NCBI GenBank assembly: GCA_026545225.1
Contig: CM048845.1
Location: 95,296,533 to 95,360,532 of the forward strand
Length of the DNA stretch: 64,000 bases
Reading direction: 5' to 3'
From: Cornus controversa
Taxonomy: Eukaryota; Streptophyta; Magnoliopsida; Cornales; Cornaceae
Part shown: piece after piece, positions 48,266-60,200 of the stretch
Layout of the letters: each line of letters opens with the position of its first letter
Position numbering within the stretch: the first letter of the stretch is position 1
The notes under the pieces: generated by a model
Databases searched by the model: none
The model's input: the letters and a program-made list of their open reading frames with translations, nothing else
What the model was told of the DNA's origin: nothing
Made by a program: the position numbers and the translations under genes

Positions 48266-51200
48266 TGCTTTTTCATATATCAAAACATTTGATAGATGCA
48301 TAAAAATGCTTGTTCTAGTAATATATATCAATATATAACATAACAAACAATTACATTTTATACATCAATATATATATTATTTTTTTAGTAGGTTATATAT
48401 ATATATATTATTTCTTAATTCATATTTAGTGTAGTACCCATATTGCATATTTGTGTCCATGCCTTTTAGTCTTCATCCCTTTTCTTCTCTTGGGCTCCTC
48501 TTCTGCTTGGTGAAGACAAAAAATGGAGATAAAGACAAAAGAAATGTGGGCCTTGCCTGGTTCAACAGTAACACGAATGAGAGTTGGTGCCCCTGAAGCG
48601 AGTTCGGAACCTCTACACAATCACTTCGTGAAAAACCAAAGGTCAGGATTGTCTCAAGTCATCCCTCCTCAAGACCTTGTCATTGCGGAACCAGAACTGG
48701 ATGCTGGCTACAGAGAAGAAACATCTCAACAAGGCAAAGAATTTCTGAAAGTCACTCTGTGCTACCTGCCTTACGTGGCTCCTCACCATAGGCACTGCTC
48801 ACACCTTGGTAATCCATAATCGCCACTGCGCATTTTTTTGTAGACTTCAACATGAATCATGTAGTAAGTGATAATAATTATGAAGAAGTTCCAGGGTTCC
48901 CAACACCGAGTCCAGCCTTTTATCTTCTTTTTTTTTTTCTTTGGCTGTATTGTGTATCTGGTTTCTTCCTCATTTTCCTTTTCTTTCAATGAGTAGCGAG
49001 CACATATGCATTAGAAGCTTGTGCCTGCGCAGTCACAAGCATGCACACACGTCATGTCACTGGTGGAGCATGCACCCAGAGCAAGAGCTTGGCAGATTGC
49101 ACGTGTGACGTTTCCAAGAATTAACTTGCTTTAAAATTTATTTCAAGAGATTTTCAAACTAGCATAACACCAAACTCCCCCGAAACAGCCTGCCACATTT
49201 TCGTAGAGTGCCCAAGTCTTGGACAAGAAGTTTAGACCTGGTTCTTATCTCTCAGAGAAAATTCAAGGGGGACCACCCCGTTGAAAACCACCCAATTGCT
49301 AGTTCCTAGGAACGGAAGGTGTACATATACAAGGATTCTAGTACACTAATTAGAGGCAAACCATGTAAAACCTATGGATGCGAGATATATCTTGTTCTCC
49401 ATCAATACAAGTCTTCTGGCATCCAGGAGAGATAAAATGAGGGGAGAGAGAGGCAGACAGAGAGAAGGGACCAAACTCCAGCAATTTAAAGAGAGGTTCC
49501 AGGAAAAAAAAAATGTTTTGGACTCTAATATGTAACTCTAGTATTAATCTTTTTTTGTTCTAAATGAAAATAATCCAGTATAAACAGAATGATTAAAATG
49601 TTTACTTTGGCCAAAATACTTGTAACTTAACATATCTCAGAAGTTATCACCTTCTTCATCTCCACCAAAAATGAGTTGCATTAGTACCCTCTAACCCTAT
49701 TACCCAGTAGGTAGCAAATGCTTTGAACTTTAACTATTAATTAAGCATTGCACCAAAAGTTTTATAAGAAATTCAAAAATAAAAAGATCTGATTGAGCTT
49801 AACCCAGTACAAGTGGACCAGTTTTAAAGAAAGGTTCAAGACATAATTACCAGAACAAAACATAATATTTCCTGAAAAATGTATATCATAATGGCTTAGC
49901 TACAATAATATCTCTCACAGAAAATGGTAACTTAATTGCTGAGACAAACATTTATAAGATGATTGCGACTTCTATCACAGACATAATAAGTTATTGATTG
50001 GTAAATAGAATCAGGAACAAGGCCAAGAAAACAAATTGAACATGTTGTCACGAGGCAAAGATGAAACAAGACTCGGTGACTAAGACACTGTAAGAACTTA
50101 AATCACTAGGATACTGCAACAACTCCATATTTCACAAATAAGATGAATCTGAGATAGTCTACAAATAAACAACGAGAACAGTCAGACCAACCAACAGGGA
50201 AGCATACAAGACATGCATAACTATAATCTCTTTCAACCAAGTGTGAGAAAGCAAATTGACAAGCCAAGGATCCAACTATAATTGAAATAAACAAGTTCAG
50301 ATTTGGATATTAAAGAGGACCTCAATGTCTTCACAACTTGCATCTGATGGCATTATAATCTCAACAGCATGAGCATCTAAGCAGATGACTGATTGAAGTT
50401 CATATGCACGTTGTTGCAAATCTGTTGAATGGGATGCTGATAGTTCTTCAATCAATGATTGACACTGCAATAAGGAAAGAAAATTAAACAATCTGAAAAT
50501 TGTTCTTCAAAGGTCAGAATATTAAACACAAGTGATTCTAATGGTTTTGACTCTGTAAGCATAGAAAAGATAATCATATTAATTCTTAAATTTCATATCC
50601 TTCTTCTTTGATGATACGAATGCAAAATACAGTTTTATCTTAAACAACCAATCTATCACTGGACAAAAAACCTTTCAAACTCTATCAGCAAAAGGGCAGT
50701 GACCTAAATTAATCCCAGTAATTTGCTAATTGTTCTAACAAGGAACAAATTAGATATGTGAAAGTAAAAATGGCATGTGGCTCATTTTCATCTTACGCAC
50801 ACGAATAAATCAATTTTTCATTGGAGTTGTGATCCTCCGCATCAACAAATTCTAGTCACCTTTTTGAATCGAGGAGCTTATTTGGGGCACTTGTAGCCAT
50901 ATAGACACAAAGACGACAAGAAGGCTAAAGTACATTAAGCTACAAAAATTAGTCTTCACCCACTATAACATGAAATTAAAGTTGATCCATATTATGATAA
51001 GACACCAGCTATAAATCGATGCTAGCTCCAATCCCACTGAACATCAATGCAACAGATCACAACTTAAGCTTCGTTTACAACTAACAAGGTATTCAACATA
51101 AATTCTGTGTCTCTATCACCAGTAAAGCTCCAGTTAAACAACATGGCTATTATATCTTTCCTTACCAACTCAATACATGTTATTTTGGTCTTATCTTTCC

Positions 51201-54200
51201 CTATCATTACCCTTAATGCAGATCACGTCATCCTTCCTTATTACTGTCGTTATTGGTATTCACAAACATTGTCAAACCATCTTAGTCAAAATTACCTTGT
51301 TTTATATTTGCGGGTGCTGCTTTCATCGTTGCATAAATGTATTCATTTCAAATTTTTATCCTTTATGACTTATAGCATACATCCACCATAACATCTGAAT
51401 TTCAAGTTTTTTTTAGCAGCCCAGCCATTTTTCTCATAAAACATGGTTGGTACAATAACAATTTTATAAATTTACCTTTTACGCATGCATTGATTGTACA
51501 ATATTCTAGAAGCACTCCTCCATAACTCATTCTACTTTAATCTATGCGTAACATCATTTCCGAGTTTTCTTTTCTTGCAAAATAATCAAGCCAAACAACA
51601 AAATTGTTCTCTTTTTAGTGCTTATCAACTCTCAATCATCACCAGATCCCAATCTATATCTCAATTTCTTCTAAAATGATATTCCATATATTTAGTGATT
51701 AGTTCTATTCCTATTTATCCAAAAATCCTATTAATCTCCAAACAACTAGTTTAGTAATTATCTGTCATTAGTTTTTTCAATGAATCCAATATCATCATTT
51801 AATAGCATACATCAAGGGAACTGATCCTAAATGCATCTAGTTAATTAATTCACACAATAAAACAAAGAATACAGGCTTAATGATGATCTTTAATATAAGT
51901 CAATGATGAATAGAAATTTACATGTTTCTTCTGTATCTTTGAGGAAGTAATTGACTTGCTCAGAGAAAACCAACAATACTAGATGACCACGACCTTTCTA
52001 GCTGGTTAGTTTCACTCTCTACTCCAAGATAAGTCTCTCTCTTTCCTTTTAAAGATGTCACAAAATAAGCTCCCTTTAAAAGTCAATGTACAAAAATTAG
52101 AACTTTCCTAAATTGTCCTCAGATTTTGGAAACTCGCCCGACAAGTTAACTATGTAAAGCTTTGTAGTTTGAGGGTTAATATTACAAACTTATACATCTC
52201 ACCAAGGGTAAATTGTGCACTACCCAGTGTATAATCCTCCTGCCAGAATGCTAAGAGGGGAAGATTGGAGCATAGTTGTGAAAGGCGTGTTAAGTGCAAA
52301 AAGGCCCAGGCCACCTCCAGACACAAGATTTGTGCCTTGCTTTGACTTAGGCAAAGTGATTTACAAGAAGTGTGTGACTCTAAAACAGGTGTGACAAGTG
52401 CAAGGCTGGAAAAAGGAGTGTCCCAGTTAAAAAAGTAATCTTTTAATCATATTTTACTGCTCAGTTCTTTTGCTACGCTTTCTAATATGTTTACACGTCA
52501 TATTATAATGGAGAACACTGCAGCGTATAAAGCTCTCTCTATATAAAAGACCAAATCATTCCTTAACACTTAAATACTTAATAGAACAATCAGCAGCTCA
52601 GAAAAGAAAAAAAAAACTCAATTGGCAGAGCCAAAAGAGAGAGAAGAATGATATCTCACGTGACCAAACCCTATATCCAGAACCCTGCAGGTGAGCTCAG
52701 TGCTACAACTTCCGGTTCCTCCTCTTCTTCTTCTTCTCCATCACAAACTCTAGTTCCATAACAACCCTACTTTCTCTTTCTTCTTTTCTTCCCCTTTCAC
52801 AACAGAAATTTTTCTCTATTTGTTCCTTTTCTTCTTTGTTCTTCTGCCACAAAAAGAATTTCTCTCCCCAACAGATTTTTTCTCACTTTTTTCCTTTTTT
52901 TCTTTTTCCTGTTCTCTTCACTTTCAACAACCATTTTTTTCTCTTGGTTTCTTCAACCTTTCCCCTGTCTATTTTTTCCCCTCTCTCACTGTCGTTTTTC
53001 TGCAATGAAGCTCCAATTTTTTGATTGATTTCCCCTGTTATTTCCACTTCCTCCCCCACTCCCTCTTCTCTTCTCTTCTCTGTTCCCAACTCTATTTTTT
53101 CCCATGCAAGGTTGTTGAATCTTTTTTTATTATTATTTTGGCTGCATTTTTTACAAGTAGTTGCTATCATGACTGCAAATTGTTGATTATTCTATAGGAC
53201 AGCTTAATTTGCAAAACTATGAAACTTGATTGCTATTATTATTAATTTAGTTAAAAACTTGCAAACTTGTGAAAGATAGAACTAACAAATAAGCGTGTGA
53301 AAATAACCTTTATCGGCAAACTCTACAATCCAATTGATAAATATTTAATGTTATAATGATCAATTATGATATGCATCATTCCATATTAGTTGCATGAAAA
53401 AGATGTAATGTTCTTGACTCACTAACACTCTTATAGTTGTAAACCTTGTAATCAAGTACTACATATTTTAACTTTATGATATGCATCATTCCATATAATA
53501 TGTATGTTATATACTTGCCACACGCCTATATATACATATACATGCCACATGCCCATATATATAACTTGCTATATTTTAAGTTGTGAAAGAAAAGAAAGAT
53601 TCTTGTTTTATCACTTTCAATTTTTAATAAAATCTTAATTTTTTTCGTATAAAAGATTATATTAATCTCTCAACTAGAATAAAAAGACGGATTATATCTT
53701 GATTTAGAAAGTTTTAATTGAATGGATAATTAAATTAAAGTTGGCCAAATGTCCCATTTTTAAAACTGATTATGTTTTATGGAAAAGTATAACATGTTGG
53801 AAGGTATTACCATTTCATTCATGCATCATTCTCTATCCACAGCCAAATATTGGAATGAGAACCGTCATTCCATTCTATTCTCATTCTCTTCCCATTGCCA
53901 GCTTCATTCCATTCGTATTCCATTTCATTTATGCGTACCAAACTAGCCCTAAATGATTTACATTGCTCCAGATTCTCAATGCTATGGTGTTGTTCGGTAT
54001 GCACTTTGATTTAGTGTTTTTGTTTTTGAACAGCCACTGTAGCAGATTTGGAACACAAAACATGTTTTGCACCAACTGTTCTATTTGTACAGTGCCAAAA
54101 CGTTTGAAATATTTAGGTCCAAAGGAAAAACACCAAATTGGTGTTTTTGAGTGTGTTAACATTGTAGCGCTCGAATTTCTAACACAACTAAAACACACCC

Positions 54201-57200
54201 AAAACAGGTTTAAAAGTGAAAGTCAAAACAGAACTCATTTTTTCGTTCAATTTTCTCTCTCCTCTACCCCGGCTGTGCTCTGGCGATTCGAACGGATCTC
54301 TTGGTTTTGGCCATTTTCGTGAACAATAAAGCAGATCTAAGCTTGCAGAGTTCTGGTATGGTTTCGTATAATCATTCTGTATCTATCTATCTTTCTATGA
54401 TTCGATATAAAGAAGAGAGAGAAAAAGATGAAGGCTCTCTCTGAATTTGTGTGCATATACTACAGGCACATATGTATATATGTAATTGTATGTATTGTTA
54501 GGGCATGGAGGTTGAGGTGTCAGGTTCGGAGCTCATCACCGGTGACCGATTCGAGAGGGCCAAGAAAGAGAAGGAAAGCCTTGGAGGTTGTGCTCGAAGA
54601 ATGTCAGAGAGCTCTCCAATTGATCAATAACACCGGATGTGTCGACGGCGATGAGGCGGAGGAGAGCACCGAGGCTTCGTCGGGGTCGTGTCGTGACAAG
54701 GAGACTGATGCGGTGAGAAAATTTCGTGAATTTGGGGTTTGTGTTGGTTAATTGTGGGTTTGGATTTTTTCTCGCAATTTCTGTTTCTCTCTGATTTCTT
54801 CTGAATTAAAGTGTGAAAATTAATAGTTTCTAGCACTCTGTTCTATCTCTCGCTGTAGTTTCTTCATGGTAAAATGTAGGCTTTGTAGTTGTTTATGTTG
54901 TGCTTATGTAATCTCTCTTTCTTGCTTTCTCTCTTATTTTTTCTGAATTTAGGTAAAGTTCAATTGTTTCTAGCAGTCTCTCTTGATGTCTGTCTGTCTC
55001 CCTCTGTAATTTCCGAAGAATCAGAATACAAGCTTAGTGTTGAAGAATGTTTCTTTGCAACTGCTATAATTCTGTGTGATGAATCCAAAGGAAGACTCTT
55101 TTATTATAAGAAGAAGGGACAGAAGAGTTTTGCATGTTGTTTACGAAACTGCAGCAAACATCTCTTCTCTCTCTCTAGACAAAACAGGGACAGAAGATTG
55201 AAAAGGATGTTTGAGGTACTAAAATGAGGGCCAAAAACACTTGACTTTTATAAGTTGGATAAGTCTTTCAGCATCCCTTTGTTGCCAAGAAAAAATAATG
55301 AAAGGAAGACTTACAAAAATAAATAAATAATGAAAGGAAGGGAGAGTAAGAATTTGGAAGTATACTTGAGGCTTTTCTGGATATTCAAATATTGAATGCT
55401 TACCACAATGACTGAGCTAGATTTTGAGAAACAAGATATGTTTTGATATTTTCTTTTCATTTCCAAGGAGTCCAAAAGTCTCCATTTTCTGCTAGCTTGT
55501 AAATTAGATTCTGTAATCTCTTGGATGTATTTATAATAATGGTTTCAACTAAGCATCTTTTGAATTGCAATACACTTCTACTAAGTTTACTCTTCATAAA
55601 TGTATTAGTTATTATATCAATTCTACTTTTTGCTTTTATTTTGGGAATCAATTATGGTAGTTGCAAGCTACTTGATTGGATTCTTGGGTGTTTAGATTTT
55701 TTGTGGTGTTTGCCTGGAATGTGAACAACTTTTATGTTATAGCTGAAGGAAATTGCTTTTAGAGGTTGGTGGTTTTTCATTTTTATTAGTTTATTCTTTT
55801 TAATTCAAAGGAGTTGGCTTTATGATCTACATGGCATCAACAAACTTTGGTTGCTGTGTGCTTGTGCTTGTTCACTTGCAAGTTTCTTTCAATTTTCTGT
55901 TTGCATTTTCTATTTTATTGGTTATGCTTCCTTTTTGTATTTTTCTTTCCTTATTTTACAATACTAATTGCATTCTGATATTTTTATAATAACTTTTTGA
56001 CATCATGTAATGTCTATAATTTGATACCTCACAGTGTTCTATAACCTACTCTCCTGTGGACTTTTGTCTTGTAAGGACCTTTCTCACTGGCACTCCAGTC
56101 ACAAGTCACAGTGCCACCCAAGAAGTAGGCTGCAATGAAGTATGGGAAGGGATAGGCTACACTGGATGAATGACCCAAAAAGTCGAGCATTTGATGAATG
56201 ACCTCGGCATCCTAGATAGGTTTTCTTGATTTTTATCATGGATATGTTATGAGAGAATTTGAATCGTGCAACTCCCTCTGTATGTACTTTAATGTAAGAT
56301 CTATTGCACCATCATTAAAGACTTCTTGTAGTAAATGACTCTTATTTGGCATGTTGCTTCAGTTAATTCTCCTTAAACATCCAAAATTCAAGCTATTGTA
56401 TAACCAGCATGTTCTGACTCACTTTATGATTGAAATAATATATGAAGAAAATTTGTGTTCTTTTATATTTAGACTTGTGCAAGTTGATTTATGAGAATAA
56501 CAGGAATTGTAGTATGTCAATTTTTAAACAAGATTTTGCCAAATTTTTATAAAAATATTTGCCAGATTTATGATTTTAGACAAGTGTTGTTAATATATAT
56601 ATATATAATTTATCTAAACATAATTGTGTCTAACTATTGGCAAATAACATTAATTTTAAATTATAATAAATTTTAATTATAAATAATAATAAAAATATTT
56701 TAAAACAAAACACTCAAACAGGTTCGTGTCAAACATGTTTCTTAATTTCTGTTTCAATTTTTTTGCCAACGGTTGGACTTACCAAACATCTTTTGCATGT
56801 TTCTGTTTCAAAAAGCTTAAAACAGATTTTTCTTGCCAAACATGTTTTTGATTCTATTAAAAACACACTCATAACAAAACACTTGTTCTGTTTAGACAGA
56901 AACAAAATACCAAAAACAAAACGCATGCCAAACGGGCCCTATATGATTTATTTGCACGTTATATACAACATGCACCCGACACACCTCGCCTTGCGCCTTT
57001 AATAACTATGATTGGAGGCACTGAGACAGACCAACCTTTGGTGTTATTTTACACAAAGTAGCTTCTACCAAACTTGAAATTGAGACCTAACACTTAAGAA
57101 TGGCAACAGTGTAGGTATGGATAGGGGGGGATCCTCTCCCCTCCCATCCCCATCACCACTCACTAACCTCTTGCATTAACCATAGATTAAGGAAACCAAC

Positions 57201-60200
57201 TTTAACTACAGCAAAATAAATGCTAAGCAAAATCGAAGTCCTCCCAACATCCTCTGATAACAGGAAAATCCTATTTCCTTTTTATTAAGAAGAATTCCTT
57301 CATCACTTATATAATACCAAAAAAAAATGATATATGGAAGCCAAACAATGTCCAGGTGTACTGAGCTTGAAGTGACAAATTTGCTCAATTTTGTTAAACG
57401 CCATCCCAACTCACGCCGATGAATAAGCAACCCATTTTGCTTAATTTGAAACTACATTGTCAGTCAAAGTTGTATACACGAGAGCTCTTTCGAATGTACC
57501 ACTCAATTATTAACTTTTTAGCAATTAAGAAAACAAAAATCCCCTTCACAATAGAAATTTAAAACCTCAATTTGGAATTCATTAGACGAAACTAAATATG
57601 AACTTCTAAACGACTATTATGGAACATGAAACCTAATCGGTCCAAACAGTGTACCATTACATTTATTTGCATTATGCAAAATGCCAGCATATTTAAAATG
57701 AAACAAAATAAAAGCTCTGTAAACATTATAAAGACAATCATCTAAATTGACTGAAAGTGATCCAAAAATAAATTTAGAACAAAGAATTCAAGGAAGTGAC
57801 CAAATCCATAACTACCGAAGAAATTCTTAACTGATGCAATATACAGTCCTATCAAAATATTGGATTAACCCCCTATAGCAAACACTTCAATATACTACCT
57901 CAAGGATCCACCATCACTTTAGGGTCTAAGTGTGAAAATCAATTGGTTATATAATCAAGAGTACATCAGAATTAAAATGGGTGTTAACATGTGGTTAATT
58001 ACTGTAATATAGAAATCAATTTTGATGGCAAAGCAAAGAGAAGCATGCTTAAGTGGTACAAAGACCTACCTCATGTAGCATGTCCACTTTTCTCCCAGCT
58101 GCTATATCGAAAGCATATAATTTCATAAGTGCTGTCACTGCATACGCCTTCAAAACTCAAAAAATAGAAAAAACAAAAAAGATCGTCACAAATTTCCAAT
58201 ATATATATATATATTGACTTCAATCATTTGCAGAGCTGATTCTATAAATCTCTTCAAGAGCATCTTCTCCAATAAATTATCAAAAGAAAACGTATATATA
58301 TACATATGTTACCGCACCCCCGTGTGAGTGAGTGCTTACCTGTGAAGGAGGCCAACTTGGGGCTTTCTTCCTCTTTTAGTTCCCACACTCTCACATCAAT
58401 TAACCAATTACCCAACTTTTCATCTACTATATATGTTCTCACTTCCCACACAACCCAAGATGAACTAGTATCCCATTACCACAATCAACTGGACTAACAT
58501 GTAATTCCTAATTGTATGAACCAATTTGACATTAATCATTATTATTATTAACAATAATAATTTTATTATTATTTTGGCATTGGAGTGTTAGAACCCTAAA
58601 TAGAAGTTCTCAAGCATTTTTAGCAGATGCATTGCACATGGTTAGTAGCACAAGTGACAAAAAAGGATATGATTTAGCACGGTACAAACCAAAGCCGGAT
58701 TAAAAAGACTGATAATTCTTTGCTAGGTAAAAAACAAAATTGGAACAACTGAACCGCACAGGTGGCCCACTGGTTAAGGGGTCTCAGCCATATACTCGGA
58801 TGTCCTGATTCTGACTCTCGCAGGGTGCGAGTTTAAATGATGTGTAATTTGCAGGTGATTGCACATATCTGGGATTTTATTTTGCAGCCTTGTGTACAGA
58901 AGGTCACGAGGTTGGAAGGGTTCCGCGTTATCAACAAAAAAAAAAAAAATGTAACAACTGATTTGCAATTTCTATAACAGCTTCCGAATAACTTTCTACC
59001 ACAAAACAAAACATGCTAAGAAAATAGTCCAAAGTAGCTTGATGACCAATTTTTAAACCATGCAGCTACTAGATTAAATAGTTTTTCAAAACAAATCAAA
59101 CTGTATACGTCACTTTCTAATGCCAAGCCAGATTTATAGTTCAAGTTGCATAATGAAGAAGGGGCATTATCCTCAACAAGTCAACCCAATTATCAACAAT
59201 ACATTGAAGCATTTTTTTTTTTTTTGAGAAGTAACAATACCTTGAAGCATTTTGATAAGCATTCCCATATTAATTTGTATTAACTAATACATACACTCTT
59301 CATGACATGGAAAACACAAAATCAGTAACATCCAAAATCAATAATATTTTTTCTCAAGAGATTCAAAATTACTGCATCAAAATGATCCTCCCTAACAATA
59401 TTAAAATTTCACACAAATTGGTAATAATAAATGAAAGATCCTTGTTAGGGTGAAAAATAATGTAATCTGTACTTGCCGGAAAAAAATACTGTGTTATGTA
59501 GCTGATTTATCAAAGCTTATTATTTTAGTTATGGACATGTTTTAAATGGAATATAATTTTATGCAGATGTCAGCTAATATAGGAAGAATCCTCGAGGAAG
59601 ACACCTATGATCAAACAATGACCGGTCTATTCAGGGAAAAAGAATGGACGGTCTGAGACTTGAGGTAATAACATTAGGATTCAAGATCGAATCAGAATTG
59701 GACTGATTCGGCTAATGCGAATCCTCCCCCCCCCCCCAAAACACAATTTTAGACAGTGAGAGAGACGATTTTTAGGGTAGAAAGGTGGGTAAGTTCTCTT
59801 TAAAAGGATTTTATGATCAAAACACAAAATTTTGGCGATAAAATTGGGGTTATTGAAGGGCTATTCTGGTTATCAAGTGTAAATCTTAATAAATTAACAA
59901 AAAGGGAAAGGAAGAAGATTGGAACTTAACCTAGGCCTTACAGGAAACTCACTTGAAAGACATTAGTGGAACCTAACCACTAAAATGGAACAAAAAAACT
60001 GCAGATAACTCTTATTGATCATCCTCCTGAATTGTCTGTACTAGACTTGCTTATATAGATGTATAGCTAACATAATATAGGAACTGTCTAATTTTACGAA
60101 TTCATAATACACAAAGATCTCCTAACAAACCAATTTAGAACATATCAAGGACTTGCCAAAACTGATATCTAAACAACTTAGTGCAGGTTTGCCATTGAAA

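Larger units (their letters stand above)
52271..57009. mobile_element. Large hAT-like non-autonomous element in an AP4E intron
   Basis: A perfect 8-bp duplication GATTGGAG flanks it (52263-52270 and 57010-57017). The ends are CATAGTTGTGAAAGGCGTG and, reversed, ATAGTTATTAAAGGCGCAAG, a short imperfect inverted repeat. An 8-bp duplication fits hAT. No BED finger or hAT dimerisation domain was found in 4.7 kb, so it is not autonomous. It contains gene-like exon sequence (about 54500-54713). Two internal end-like blocks (about 53935 and 56930, both with 'accaaac' next to 'gccct') suggest another element nested inside. Confidence 0.7.

Noticed and set aside
52820-53170. Phe-rich plus-strand frames and a Lys/Glu-rich minus-strand frame
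   Set aside because: Products of a long pyrimidine tract; low complexity only.
53935-56935. A complete second hAT nested inside the 52271-57009 element
   Set aside because: The two end-like blocks share 'accaaac' and 'gccct' phrases, but no matching target duplication was found, so I keep it only as a remark.
58753-58860. A tRNA gene
   Set aside because: The A and B boxes are degenerate, no cloverleaf can be drawn, and the poly-A tail with flanking duplication shows a SINE.
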